A stretch of 64,000 nucleotides of DNA from Treponema medium (GTDB lineage Bacteria; Spirochaetota; Spirochaetia; Treponematales; Treponemataceae). Position numbers and translations under genes: made by a program. Positions 45,671 to 54,652 of the stretch are shown one piece after another. The notes under the pieces were generated by a model. The model did not search any database and was not told where the DNA came from. It saw only the letters and a program-made list of their open reading frames with translations. Position 1 is the first letter of the stretch; each line of letters starts with the position of its first letter. The DNA is taken from contig NZ_CP031393.1 of the NCBI RefSeq assembly GCF_017161265.1, positions 1,736,001 through 1,800,000 of the forward strand. The letters run 5' to 3'.

Positions 45671-47062
45671 ATGATGCGGTCATTATTTTCCGGCGTTTCC
45701 GGAATGCAGAATCACCAAACGAGAATGGATGTTATCGGTAACAATATTGCAAACGTAAACACGACTGGTTTTAAGCGCGGACGGGTTAATTTTCAGGATT
45801 TGATTTCTCAGCAGTTGAGCGGCGCTTCCCGTCCGAACGAAGAAGTCGGCGGCGTGAACCCGAAAGAAGTCGGGCTTGGCGTTATGGTTGCCAGCATCGA
45901 CACCGTTCATACGCAGGGTGCCTTGCAGTCAACCGGTATCAATACTGACATTGCGGTACAGGGAAACGGTTTCTTCGTACTCAAGTCGGGTGAAAAGAGC
46001 TTTTATACCCGCGCCGGCGCTTTCGGTGTCGATAAAGACGGCACGATGGTGAACCCTGCAAACGGTATGCGCGTACAGGGCTGGATGGCTCAGGAAGTAG
46101 ACGGCACCCGCCTTATCAACACCTCCGCACAGACGGAAGACCTCATCATTCCGATTGGACAGAAGATCGATGCCCGTGCAACTACCTCAGTAAACTATGC
46201 CTGTAACCTCGACAAGCGGCTTCCGGAATTACCCGAAAACGCGAACCGCGCACAAGTGTTGGAATCGACATGGACAACCGAGTTCAAAGTATACGACACT
46301 TTCGGCGAAACCCACGAACTGAATTTAAGTTTTTCGCGTGTCCCGGGCACTCAAAACCAGTGGCTCGCGACGGTCAATGTTGATCCTGAAAATGCGGAAG
46401 CAACGGCAACGCGCACGGGTGTCGGCACCACCGAAGGAACCGGCAACACGTTCACCGTTACCTTTGACAACTATGGACACCTTGCTTCGGTTACCGATAC
46501 GGCAGGAAATGCCTCCGCTGAAGCAGGACAAGTGCTCGTGCAGGTTTCCTATAATGTTCCCGGTGCAACAGCCGGAGAAGACGGCGCTCCCGTCCGCCAC
46601 ACTTTTGACATTAATTTAGGCGAGATCGGCACTTCCCGCAATACGATTACACAGTTTGCGGAACGCAGCACAACTAAGGCTTATGAACAGGACGGATACG
46701 CAATGGGCTATCTTGAAAACTTCAAGATTGATCAGAGCGGTATTATCACCGGTGTGTACTCCAACGGAGTAAGCAATGAGATCGGTCAGCTTGCAATGGC
46801 GGGCTTTGCAAACCAAGGCGGTTTGGAAAAGGCCGGTGAAAATACCTATATTCAGTCGAATAACTCCGGTATTGCAAATATCACCACTTCGGGCGTTATG
46901 GGAAAGGGTAAACTGATTGCCGGTACCCTCGAAATGAGTAATGTCGATTTAACCGATCAGTTTACCGATATGATTATTACGCAGCGCGGGTTCCAAGCAG
47001 GAGCAAAAACTATCCAAACATCCGATACAATGCTTGAAACCGTATTGAATTTGAAGCGGTAA
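45671..47062 (+). CDS. flgE: Flagellar hook protein FlgE
   Basis: FlgE is the hook subunit. The N-terminal rod/hook signature [20 protein letters not shown] followed by [15 protein letters not shown] and the C-terminal [20 protein letters not shown] followed by [12 protein letters not shown] are complete. Numbering from the first Met (45671), Lys165 is in [10 protein letters not shown] and Cys178 in [10 protein letters not shown]. These are the residues reported to form the lysinoalanine cross-link in T. denticola, so hooks here are probably covalently polymerised. GAGGAG precedes the start. Confidence 0.96.
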   Translation: MMRSLFSGVSGMQNHQTRMDVIGNNIANVNTTGFKRGRVNFQDLISQQLSGASRPNEEVGGVNPKEVGLGVMVASIDTVHTQGALQSTGINTDIAVQGNGFFVLKSGEKSFYTRAGAFGVDKDGTMVNPANGMRVQGWMAQEVDGTRLINTSAQTEDLIIPIGQKIDARATTSVNYACNLDKRLPELPENANRAQVLESTWTTEFKVYDTFGETHELNLSFSRVPGTQNQWLATVNVDPENAEATATRTGVGTTEGTGNTFTVTFDNYGHLASVTDTAGNASAEAGQVLVQVSYNVPGATAGEDGAPVRHTFDINLGEIGTSRNTITQFAERSTTKAYEQDGYAMGYLENFKIDQSGIITGVYSNGVSNEIGQLAMAGFANQGGLEKAGENTYIQSNNSGIANITTSGVMGKGKLIAGTLEMSNVDLTDQFTDMIITQRGFQAGAKTIQTSDTMLETVLNLKR

Positions 47063-47085
47063 TAAGGTAATATGAAGGATACATT

Positions 47086-47283
47086 ATGGTAAAGGTTACG
47101 CGGCTTAACGGTACACAGTATTGGATAAATCCTCATCAGATTGAAACGATAGACTGTAATCCCGATGTAACGTTGCACATGCTGTCAGGCAAAAGTTTTG
47201 TGATAAAAGAAACGCCCGACGCGCTGATCGACGCTATTGTCGCGTACCGCAGATGTATCGGTATCTTTAAAAACGAAATGTAA
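47086..47283 (+). CDS. flbD: Flagellar protein FlbD
   Basis: A 65-aa protein with the FlbD family core: MVKVTRLNGTQYWINPHQIE, TIDCNPDVTLHMLSGKSFVI and ETPDALIDAIVAYRR. Its role is poorly defined; in spirochaetes it always lies between flgE and motA, as here. Spacing to motA is 17 bp. Confidence 0.92.
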   Translation: MVKVTRLNGTQYWINPHQIETIDCNPDVTLHMLSGKSFVIKETPDALIDAIVAYRRCIGIFKNEM

Positions 47284-47300
47284 GGGAGCTGTCTTAAGTT

Positions 47301-48080
47301 ATGGATATAGCATCATTTATAGGTATATTCGGCGGTATCGCTGTCGTTATGTTCGGCGCTTTTATGGGAAGCTCGCTCGGCGGACTTATCGACGTTCCTT
47401 CGATGTTCATCACGATCGGCGGTTCGTATATGTGTTTGTTCTTAACCTATCCGCTTTCTTACGTTATCGGTATTTTCAAGGTTATGGGCAGGGTGTTCAA
47501 AGTTGCCGACTATAAAGAGAAAGAAATGGTACAAAAACTCGTCGCCTTGTCCGAAAAAAGCCGCCGTACCGGTCTTTTGGCTCTGGAAGAAGAAATTCAG
47601 GATTTTGAAGATGATTTTCTTCGCACCGGACTGCGCAATGTTATCGACGGTATCGACGGAGCCGCTATTCGTGTGTCGATGGAAAATGAATTGACACAGA
47701 TGGAAGAGCGGCACAATAAATGGATTTCATTAGTAAACGCATGGGCAACACTGGCGCCCGGCTTCGGAATGTTGGGAACGGTTATCGGTCTTATCGGTAT
47801 GTTGTTGAACATCGAAGATAAGAGTTCGTTAGGGCCGAACATGGCAGTTGCGCTGGTTACGACATTTTACGGTTCTATGATGGCAAACTGGCTGCTTATT
47901 CCTATCGCTTCCAAACTTGCGTATCAGAATAATCTGGAAGTGCGGTCAAAGGAAATGATTATTGAGGGGATACTCGGTATTCAATCGGGCGATCACCCGC
48001 GTATCCTTGCACAGCGGTTGCTGACGTATCTTGATCCTAAAGACCGAAAAGTTTTGGAAGCTGAGCTGGTAAGGGATTAG
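47301..48080 (+). CDS. motA: Flagellar motor stator protein MotA
   Basis: MotA and MotB form the proton-driven stator. Four TM segments are visible (about 2-20, 29-50, 148-172 and 180-200). The cytoplasmic loop carries the charged residues that contact FliG (EKSRRTGLLALEEEI), and the TM3 block is LAPGFGMLGTVIGLIGMLL, including the conserved Pro. At 259 aa it has normal length. It is followed 3 bp later by motB. Confidence 0.96.
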   Translation: MDIASFIGIFGGIAVVMFGAFMGSSLGGLIDVPSMFITIGGSYMCLFLTYPLSYVIGIFKVMGRVFKVADYKEKEMVQKLVALSEKSRRTGLLALEEEIQDFEDDFLRTGLRNVIDGIDGAAIRVSMENELTQMEERHNKWISLVNAWATLAPGFGMLGTVIGLIGMLLNIEDKSSLGPNMAVALVTTFYGSMMANWLLIPIASKLAYQNNLEVRSKEMIIEGILGIQSGDHPRILAQRLLTYLDPKDRKVLEAELVRD

Positions 48081-48083
48081 TTC

Positions 48084-48800
48084 ATGGCACGGAAAAAGAA
48101 AAGAGCGAACGCTCCCGGTAGCGGGTGGCTTACAACGTACGGCGATATGGTTACGCTGATGCTTTGCTTCTTCGTCATGTTGTATGAGCCGAGCGAAGTA
48201 GATATAACCCGCTTGCAAGCGTTGTCTGCCTCGATCAGCGGCGATCCTACCGGCGGTTCCATCTCTTTGTCGGCTGGTAAACTTGCCGACCTCGGCAATA
48301 CCATTAGTTCAATGCCGTCGATGGAGAAGGGGAAGCTGCTCGGAACCGCCTTAAAAAAGGCTGTCTCGATTTTTACGCCTGAGATAAAGACTACTAAGAT
48401 CGCCGTTACCAGCGATGAACGCGGCATTGTTATTTCGCTCGCAGCTGATGCCTTTTTTGCACGAAACAGTGCGGAGCTGAATATCGAAGAAAGTCGCGAA
48501 ACATTATTGAAAATTGCGCAGTTTTTATCCGATAAAGAATTAGCGGCTCGCCGTTTCCGTATTGAAGGGCATACCGATTCAAGCGATGCGCTTGCGGGAA
48601 AGTGGACAAGCAACTGGGAGCTGTCGGCTGCGCGCGCAATCAACGTATTGCATAATTTGACTGACTTCGGTGTACAGGAAGATAAGTTTTCCATTGCCGG
48701 CTATGCAGATACTCGTCCTGTCTATTCCAACGAGACTGCAGAAGGACGCGCATATAATAGACGGGTTGATATTATCATTTTGGATGATGCACATTTTTAG
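48084..48800 (+). CDS. motB: Flagellar motor stator protein MotB
   Basis: A short cytoplasmic tail leads to a single TM helix, [15 protein letters not shown], with the proton-binding Asp21. The OmpA-like peptidoglycan-binding domain is near the C-terminus: [40 protein letters not shown] and [20 protein letters not shown]. Length is 238 aa. A 42-bp gap with AGAGGAG follows before fliL. Confidence 0.95.
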   Translation: MARKKKRANAPGSGWLTTYGDMVTLMLCFFVMLYEPSEVDITRLQALSASISGDPTGGSISLSAGKLADLGNTISSMPSMEKGKLLGTALKKAVSIFTPEIKTTKIAVTSDERGIVISLAADAFFARNSAELNIEESRETLLKIAQFLSDKELAARRFRIEGHTDSSDALAGKWTSNWELSAARAINVLHNLTDFGVQEDKFSIAGYADTRPVYSNETAEGRAYNRRVDIIILDDAHF

Positions 48801-48842
48801 TGCTTCCCTAAAGATTTACTTGAAGAGAGAGGAGTAACCACA

Positions 48843-49394
48843 ATGGCTGACGAGCATACAAATTTGACTGATGAACACGGAATGGATGAAAACATCGGTG
48901 TCGATAATCCGGTAAAAGCTAAAAAAGCGGGGCTTATTCCGACGCTTCTGAAATACATTGCCATCGCGCTCGCTGCTTTGATTTTTATCGTGACGGTTGT
49001 CGTTATTACGGTTAATCTGATGTCAAAGCGGGGACAATCTCAGTCCGAATACCCCATTGCGGAAGAATACCGCGACTCGCGTGAAATGCTGCAGTATTAT
49101 TCTGCAATCGGTGCTGTCAAGACATTTACCAAAGATGTCGTGCCGGGTACCGTTGTCGTTAACGTTGAGCTTGGATATCCGCAAAACGATAAGACAACTT
49201 CGCAGGAACTGACGGCGCGATTGGTTGAGCTGAAGGATTTTCTCCGTGGTTATTTCCAAAGTAAGACGATTGCGGAACTGAAACAGGAAGAGAAGATTAA
49301 AATCGAAATCCGTAATCAAATCAATGACAATATACTATCAAAATCGAAGATAAAAGCGGTTGCTTTTACTCAGTATGATATTATAGAACAATAG
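48843..49394 (+). CDS. fliL: Flagellar basal body-associated protein FliL
   Basis: FliL surrounds stators and supports motor torque. The 183-aa protein has a polar N-terminus, one TM segment (YIAIALAALIFIVTVVVITV) and a periplasmic domain with FTKDVVPGTVVVNVELGYP and LKDFLRGYFQSKTIAELKQE, ending RNQINDNILSKSKIKAVAFT. It stands between motB and fliM. Confidence 0.92.
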   Translation: MADEHTNLTDEHGMDENIGVDNPVKAKKAGLIPTLLKYIAIALAALIFIVTVVVITVNLMSKRGQSQSEYPIAEEYRDSREMLQYYSAIGAVKTFTKDVVPGTVVVNVELGYPQNDKTTSQELTARLVELKDFLRGYFQSKTIAELKQEEKIKIEIRNQINDNILSKSKIKAVAFTQYDIIEQ

Positions 49395-49402
49395 GGATTG
49401 GT

Positions 49403-50437
49403 ATGACTGAAGTATTATCGCAGGACGAAATAGACCAGCTTCTCACTGCAATCAGCTCAGGGGATACCGAAGCGGAAGAGTTTAGACCGGTTAACGATAC
49501 GCGCAAAATCAAGATTTATGATTTTAAGCGTCCGGATAAATTCTCTAAGGAGCAGATGCGTACCGTTTCCATTATGCACGAAACTTTTGCGCGTTTGACT
49601 ACCACCGCTCTTTCTGCTCAGCTGCGGAGTATGGCGCACGTACACGTTGCCTCTGTCGATCAGCTGACGTATGAAGAGTTTATCCGTTCAATCCCTACGC
49701 CGACCACGCTGGCTGTAATTAACATGGATCCGCTCAAGGGTAATGCCGTTTTGGAAATAGACCCTTCCGTTACCTTCTCTATAATCGACCGTCTTTTCGG
49801 CGGTACGGGGCAAGGGACGATGGTACAGCGGGAATTAACCGACATCGAAGCTTCCGTTATGGAAGGTGTTATCGTGCGTATTTTGGCGAATATGCGCGAA
49901 GCATGGACGCAGGTTATCGACTTACGCCCCCGCTTGGGTCAGATTGAAACAAACCCGCAGTTCGCACAGATTGTACCGCCTTCCGAAATGGTCGTTTTGG
50001 TTACGCTTGAAACAAAGGTCGGTGAAGAAGAAGGCATGATGAACTTCTGTATTCCCTACATCACGATAGAACCGATTATTTCAAAACTTTCCAGCCAGTT
50101 CTGGTTCTCGTCGGTACGCAGAAGTTCGACAACTCAGTACATGGGCGTTTTGAAAGAGAAACTTTCTACGGTAGATATGGATGTTGTTGCCGAAGTCGGT
50201 TCGTTAAAGCTGCCGGTACGAGATGTGCTTAATCTTCGTGCAGGGGATGTGGTACGGCTGACTGATACGAGAGTAGGTCATCCGTTTACACTGAGCGTCG
50301 GTAGTAGAAAGAAGTTCTGGTGCCAGCCCGGCGTTGTGGGAAATAAGGTTGCCGTACAGATATTGGAAAAGATTGAGGATATCAATCAGGATGAATTTGA
50401 AGAGCTAAGTGCTGATCAGGAGGAATTATATGAGTGA
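49403..50437 (+). CDS. fliM: Flagellar motor switch protein FliM
   Basis: FliM is part of the C-ring and binds phosphorylated CheY through its N-terminal peptide, here LSQDEIDQLLTAISSGD. The middle CheC-like domain has HETFARLTTTALSAQLRSMA and TLAVINMDPLKGNAVLEIDP; the C-terminal SpoA domain follows KLPVRDVLNLRAGDVVRLT. At 344 aa it is normal. Its last codons overlap the fliY start by 8 bp. Confidence 0.97.
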   Translation: MTEVLSQDEIDQLLTAISSGDTEAEEFRPVNDTRKIKIYDFKRPDKFSKEQMRTVSIMHETFARLTTTALSAQLRSMAHVHVASVDQLTYEEFIRSIPTPTTLAVINMDPLKGNAVLEIDPSVTFSIIDRLFGGTGQGTMVQRELTDIEASVMEGVIVRILANMREAWTQVIDLRPRLGQIETNPQFAQIVPPSEMVVLVTLETKVGEEEGMMNFCIPYITIEPIISKLSSQFWFSSVRRSSTTQYMGVLKEKLSTVDMDVVAEVGSLKLPVRDVLNLRAGDVVRLTDTRVGHPFTLSVGSRKKFWCQPGVVGNKVAVQILEKIEDINQDEFEELSADQEELYE

Positions 50438-51575
50438 TGGGTCCATTTCTCAGAACGAAATAGATGCGTTGTTGTCAGGTATGGGCGGTTCTGCCGGCGT
50501 GCCTACAGACGGAGCGCTTACACCGGCACATCAAGAAGCCTTACAGAAGTTTTTTGATGGGAATGTTCCTGCACTCTCTGCAAATCTGGATTCGATGACG
50601 GGCAAAACCGTCTCCGTGTCCAATCCCGTGATCGAGCTGAGTGGTCGTGAAGCCTTTTTGCAGAAAGTGCCGGATATGGCGGTTGCCGTTACCATTGATT
50701 TTGACGGTGCGCTGACGGGCGATCACCTGTTTGTATTGGCTCCCGAATTTGCGGAAAAGCTGGTAAGTCTCGTAAATAATGAAGAAAGTGTTACGATTGA
50801 TGATATGGCGCTTTCCGTTATCAGCGAAACAATTGCGCAATATGTCGGAAAAGAAATCAGCGCATTTGACGGTGAAGATATTAAAGGTGTTACCAATATG
50901 CCTGCGGAAGCGCATCATGTACCCAAGGCGATGGTACGGCTTTCGCAGGACTTTGCACTTTTGACATATTCGGTTACAATCGACGATACAGCTTTCAATT
51001 TATGGGAGATTATCGCAAAAAAGACAGCGGAACAAATCGCTGATAAATTAAATAAAACGGAGAGCGCTTCGCAGGTAGTGCCTGTGCAGCCTATTCCGGC
51101 ACAGCCTGCTCCTGAGCAAGGAAGCACAATGGGGGCAATGAATATGCCGATGAACGGAATGAATGGAATGCCGCAAATGGGGCAGCAACCGATGGGTATG
51201 GGAATGCAAATGCAGGGCGGAGCGCCGGTTCAAGGCGGAATGGTGATGCCCGGTATGAATCCGAATGTGCAGTCCGTACAATTTTCTCCCCTGTTAAACG
51301 GAGTAACTGAATCGGAACAGGGAAATATCGGGTTGATTATGGACGTGTTCATGGAAATGACCGTCGAACTCGGACGTACCCGCAAGATGATTAAAGAAAT
51401 TTTAAGCATGGGTGAAGGGCATATTATCGAATTGGATAAGCTTGCCGGTGAACCGGTGGATATATTAGTTAATCATAAACCGATTGCAAAAGGGGAAGTT
51501 GTTGTTATCGATGAAAATTTCGGTGTCCGTGTTACCGAAATTTTGTCACCGGCTGAACGAATTAGCGATACATAG
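50430..51575 (+). CDS. fliY: Flagellar motor switch protein FliY/FliN
   Basis: The spirochaetal form has a FliM-like N-terminus (SDGSISQNEIDALLSGMGG), a CheC-like middle domain, a Met/Gly/Gln/Pro-rich linker (about 232-290), and a C-terminal FliN/SpoA domain (DVFMEMTVELGRTRKMIKEI, GEPVDILVNHKPIAKGEVVV). The start is the ATG at 50430 with AGGAGG upstream, overlapping fliM by 8 bp. A 186-bp repeat-containing gap separates it from fliO, unusual within this operon. Confidence 0.94.
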   Translation: MSDGSISQNEIDALLSGMGGSAGVPTDGALTPAHQEALQKFFDGNVPALSANLDSMTGKTVSVSNPVIELSGREAFLQKVPDMAVAVTIDFDGALTGDHLFVLAPEFAEKLVSLVNNEESVTIDDMALSVISETIAQYVGKEISAFDGEDIKGVTNMPAEAHHVPKAMVRLSQDFALLTYSVTIDDTAFNLWEIIAKKTAEQIADKLNKTESASQVVPVQPIPAQPAPEQGSTMGAMNMPMNGMNGMPQMGQQPMGMGMQMQGGAPVQGGMVMPGMNPNVQSVQFSPLLNGVTESEQGNIGLIMDVFMEMTVELGRTRKMIKEILSMGEGHIIELDKLAGEPVDILVNHKPIAKGEVVVIDENFGVRVTEILSPAERISDT

Positions 51576-51601
51576 AGGTTTCCTTAGATGTAATTTGCGA
51601 T

Positions 51602-51705
51602 GTTTTAATTTAAGTCATTATTATATAAAGACTTAAATTAAAACTCGTCGGGCGCCTCTATTCCGAAGGATGCGAAGCAAATCTAACCGAGTTTTTAGAG
51701 GTGCC
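51602..51705. repeat. Hairpin element between fliY and fliO
   Basis: A 15-bp perfect stem (51602-51616/51630-51644, AT-rich, 13-base loop) is followed by GGCGCCTCTA/TAGAGGTGCC (51651-51660/51696-51705). The region from about 51615 to 51705 is almost the same as 37749-37840, with paired differences in the second stem. It may affect the level of the downstream genes. Confidence 0.85.
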
Positions 51706-51761
51706 CATGATATGTGAGTACGGCTTTGCATACTGCGGCCGTAGAGCGCATGGGGTGGGAA

Positions 51762-52520
51762 ATGTATAGGAGCTTTTATAAAAGTATAATATTCTCTTTT
51801 CTTTTGATATGCGGCACTCTGTGTGCGTTTGCGGATAACGGAACAGCAGCAGAAGCCGGTAATCCAGTTGCCTCTGAGGTATCACCGGCAGAAACAGGGA
51901 TCATTTTACAGACGGATGAATCGGCATTGCCAGTGCAGGATGTGCCTGCGCCGCGGGCTGCCGGAAGTTCAACCTTTTCTATGTTATTGCAGCTGATTAT
52001 ATCGTTGGCGGCTGTGTGTGCGCTCATTTATGGGGTGCTATATTTTATCCGGCGCTCAAAGCAATTTACCGCCGGGGACGATCCTTTCTTAAAGAATGTT
52101 GCCAATTTACCGCTTGCGCCTAATAAAACCCTCTATATTGTAACTCTTATCGATAAAGCATACTTAATCGGCGCATCGGATGCTTCTTTGTCGCTGATTG
52201 CGGAAATCACCGATAAAGAACTCATCGATGCAATGAACCTCAATGCGGCGCAAGCGCCCGGTCCGAAGCAGAACTTCAGCTCATTGCTGCACACCTTTTT
52301 CCCTGCGGCAAAACCCAAAGAAGCCGATGCAAATCCCTTCGACTCGTTTTTAGCCAAGCAGCGGGGACGTCTGCAAAACTCAGGCACGGCGCAAGAAAAC
52401 GGAACTTCGCAAGAGACAGAAACCGGCGGCGCAGAACAGCGTTGGCAGGAAACGAATAGCGGTAATGCAGAGTATATCCGTGAAAGGCCTGATAATGGCG
52501 CGGGGAGGGGAGGCCGATGA
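51762..52520 (+). CDS. fliO: Flagellar biosynthesis protein FliO
   Basis: FliO is a membrane chaperone for the FliP export ring. It has a signal peptide (SIIFSFLLICGTLCAFAD), a variable region, one TM helix (FSMLLQLIISLAAVCALIYG) and a conserved cytoplasmic block, RRSKQFTAGDDPFLKNVANL followed by PLAPNKTLYIVTLIDKAYLI. A disordered tail follows. The ATG at 51762 is chosen because it begins directly before the signal peptide; upstream in-frame starts exist at 51714 (GTG) and 51750. It overlaps fliP by 4 bp. Confidence 0.85.
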   Translation: MYRSFYKSIIFSFLLICGTLCAFADNGTAAEAGNPVASEVSPAETGIILQTDESALPVQDVPAPRAAGSSTFSMLLQLIISLAAVCALIYGVLYFIRRSKQFTAGDDPFLKNVANLPLAPNKTLYIVTLIDKAYLIGASDASLSLIAEITDKELIDAMNLNAAQAPGPKQNFSSLLHTFFPAAKPKEADANPFDSFLAKQRGRLQNSGTAQENGTSQETETGGAEQRWQETNSGNAEYIRERPDNGAGRGGR

Positions 52521-53326
52521 AAAAGCTTGCACTGTGTATTGTGTGCCTTTGCCTGTTTTGTATCCCTGCAGTGCTGTCCGCACAGAGCAATACCGCGACA
52601 TCGCAAACCGGACGTACCGAAATAGATGCAACGCGTGAGACGACCCGCGTGCCTTTTGTTAATCTAAATATCCGCGAACCTCAAAATAATCGGGAAGTGG
52701 CGTTTTCCATTCAGCTGCTTCTGCTAATAACGCTGATTACCCTTGCACCGAGTATTCTCCTTTTGATGACCTCGTTCTTGCGGCTCAGTATTGCACTCGA
52801 TTTTATTAAGCGCGCGCTTTCGTTGCAGCAGGTGCCGCCGACGCAGGTGCTCAACGGTATTGCGCTTTTTTTGACGATTTTTATCATGTGGCCGACGTTT
52901 ACGGAAATATACAATAAATCGTTTAAACCGATGGCGGACGGACAAATCAATATCGAAACCGCCTATACCGAGGCGGAAAAACCGTTGCGCCTTTTTATGT
53001 ATAAGCAGATGGCGCATGATCCCTCTCATATCAGGCTCTGTATGTCGCTTGCCCGTATGGATAAGCCCAATACGCTCGCCGACGTTCCCACGCATGTGTT
53101 AATCCCTGCATTTATCCTGCACGAGCTGACTGTTGCTTTCCAGATAGGTATATTCCTCTATCTGCCGTTTATCATTATCGACATGGTTGTCGCGAGTATC
53201 CTGATGTCGATGGGTATGATTATGTTGCCGCCGGTACAGATTTCGATGCCGTTTAAGCTGATCTTATTCGTACTGGTTGATGGCTGGAATTTATTGGTCG
53301 GACAGCTCTTTCAGTCGTTCTTGTAG
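52517..53326 (+). CDS. fliP: Flagellar export gate protein FliP
   Basis: FliP forms the core of the type III export gate. A cleavable signal peptide (ALCIVCLCLFCIPAVLSA) and four TM helices are visible; the family blocks are ITLAPSILLLMTSFLRLSIA, QQVPPTQVLNGIALFLTIFI and PTHVLIPAFILHELTVAFQI, with FLPFIIIDMVVASILMSMGM-like text near the end. Length is 269 aa. A 229-bp hairpin array separates it from fliQ. Confidence 0.96.
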   Translation: MKKLALCIVCLCLFCIPAVLSAQSNTATSQTGRTEIDATRETTRVPFVNLNIREPQNNREVAFSIQLLLLITLITLAPSILLLMTSFLRLSIALDFIKRALSLQQVPPTQVLNGIALFLTIFIMWPTFTEIYNKSFKPMADGQINIETAYTEAEKPLRLFMYKQMAHDPSHIRLCMSLARMDKPNTLADVPTHVLIPAFILHELTVAFQIGIFLYLPFIIIDMVVASILMSMGMIMLPPVQISMPFKLILFVLVDGWNLLVGQLFQSFL

Positions 53327-53337
53327 AAGAGCCGGCA

Positions 53338-53540
53338 CCTCTAAAAATATGATCCATGTTTTTAGAGGCGTCCATTTATAAAACAAAGGAGGAGTGTAAA
53401 TAAAAGCCGTACAAATAGCACGGCTTTTATTTACCCAAGTTTGTTCAAGTGCAAACTTGTATATCATAAGCACGTTCTCACTTCCTTGCGAACGTGCGTA
53501 AAAAGTCAATCGAAAGTTGATACTTTCTTCTTGACTTTTT
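53338..53540. repeat. Hairpin array between fliP and fliQ
   Basis: Hairpins occur at 53338-53368 (CCTCTAAAAA/TTTTTAGAGG), 53396-53410/53420-53434 (15-bp perfect), 53436-53443/53452-53459, 53470-53477/53490-53497, and 53500-53509/53531-53540 with an inner GAAAGT/ACTTTC. They fill the entire gap to the fliQ ribosome site (GGGAGG). Confidence 0.85.
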
Positions 53541-53554
53541 ATGGGAGGAAAACG

Positions 53555-53827
53555 ATGAGTATCGGGATGATTGTCAATCTCTTGCGTGAGGGCATTTTTC
53601 AGGTATTTATATTAGCCGCCCCCATTCTGCTGGCTGCATTAGTTGTCGGTTTAATCGTAGCGATTTTTCAGGCGACAACCTCCATTCAGGAACAGACGCT
53701 CACCTTTGTACCGAAAATTTTGACGATCTTGGGTATGCTTGCGCTTTTGGGTGGCTGGATGTTCAGTATATTGCGGGACTATACTGTTCGCCTTTTTGAC
53801 ATTATTCCTCAGCTGGTGCAAGGTTAA
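53555..53827 (+). CDS. fliQ: Flagellar export gate protein FliQ
   Basis: A 90-aa two-helix membrane protein with the FliQ signature: LREGIFQVFILAAPILLAAL, VVGLIVAIFQATTSIQEQTL, TFVPKILTILGMLALLGGWM. The ATG at 53555 has GGGAGG upstream. The frame extends further left, but only into repeat sequence. Confidence 0.95.
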   Translation: MSIGMIVNLLREGIFQVFILAAPILLAALVVGLIVAIFQATTSIQEQTLTFVPKILTILGMLALLGGWMFSILRDYTVRLFDIIPQLVQG

Positions 53828-53850
53828 CTAACCTGTAGGCGGCATACATA

Positions 53851-54651
53851 ATGGATCCTAATCCTTTCTCCTTTTTACTTGTAAAAGCTCCTCTCTTTTT
53901 TTTGGTTTGTGTGCGGATATTTGCGATGATTTCTACGACGCCGCTTCTTTCGACAAAGGCGGTGTCGCGTATTGTAAAGATTTCACTGGCAGGGTTAATC
54001 GGTTTTTTGGTGATGCCTGCCGCCTACGGTTCCCCATTGGATGTGCAGGGATTTAATCTTGACTATGCGTTGCTGGTTATCGGCGAAGCACTGCTCGGTG
54101 TGCTGACCGGCTTTTTTATCAGCATCATCTTTGCGTCGTTCAGTACAGCCGGTCAATTTTTTTCGTATCAGATGGGGTTCGGTGCATCGGAAGTGTATGA
54201 TGCGCTTGCTCAAATTGAGAACCCGCTGATGGGACAATTCTTAAATTTTATTGCAGTGTTGATCTTTTTGCAGATTAAGGGGTTCCAAACGCTGTTTTTA
54301 GGCGGCGTACTTCGCAGCTTTCAGTCGATTAACTGTTTTATGTTTTTAGAGAAACGGGAACTGTTAGTCTCATTCCTTATAACAAACCTCAGCAGCCTTT
54401 TCTTAAACGCAATGATGATTGCGATGCCGGTTATGGGTACACTCTTTTTAGTGCATATTTCGATGGGGCTGCTGTCAAAAGCGGCGCCTCAGATGAACCT
54501 TTTATCGGAAGGCTTCCCGATAACTATTTTGCTCACCTTCTTCCTTTTGACCGTTTCGCTGCCGTTTATGGCAAATTTATTTGTGCGGATTCTGGAAAAT
54601 GGATTTGCGGCATTTGAGTCGCTTCTGATTCGCGCCGGCGGAGGTATCTAG
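53851..54651 (+). CDS. fliR: Flagellar export gate protein FliR
   Basis: A 266-aa protein with about six TM helices. The FliR features are [60 protein letters not shown] and PMAL-type C-terminal [20 protein letters not shown]. It completes the FliPQR gate. FlhB follows 1 bp after the stop. Confidence 0.96.
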   Translation: MDPNPFSFLLVKAPLFFLVCVRIFAMISTTPLLSTKAVSRIVKISLAGLIGFLVMPAAYGSPLDVQGFNLDYALLVIGEALLGVLTGFFISIIFASFSTAGQFFSYQMGFGASEVYDALAQIENPLMGQFLNFIAVLIFLQIKGFQTLFLGGVLRSFQSINCFMFLEKRELLVSFLITNLSSLFLNAMMIAMPVMGTLFLVHISMGLLSKAAPQMNLLSEGFPITILLTFFLLTVSLPFMANLFVRILENGFAAFESLLIRAGGGI

Positions 54652-54652
54652 G

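Noticed and set aside
53441-53554. A longer FliQ starting in the repeat array
   Set aside because: The extra residues derive from hairpin sequence; the ATG at 53555 has a strong GGGAGG and matches the FliQ N-terminus.
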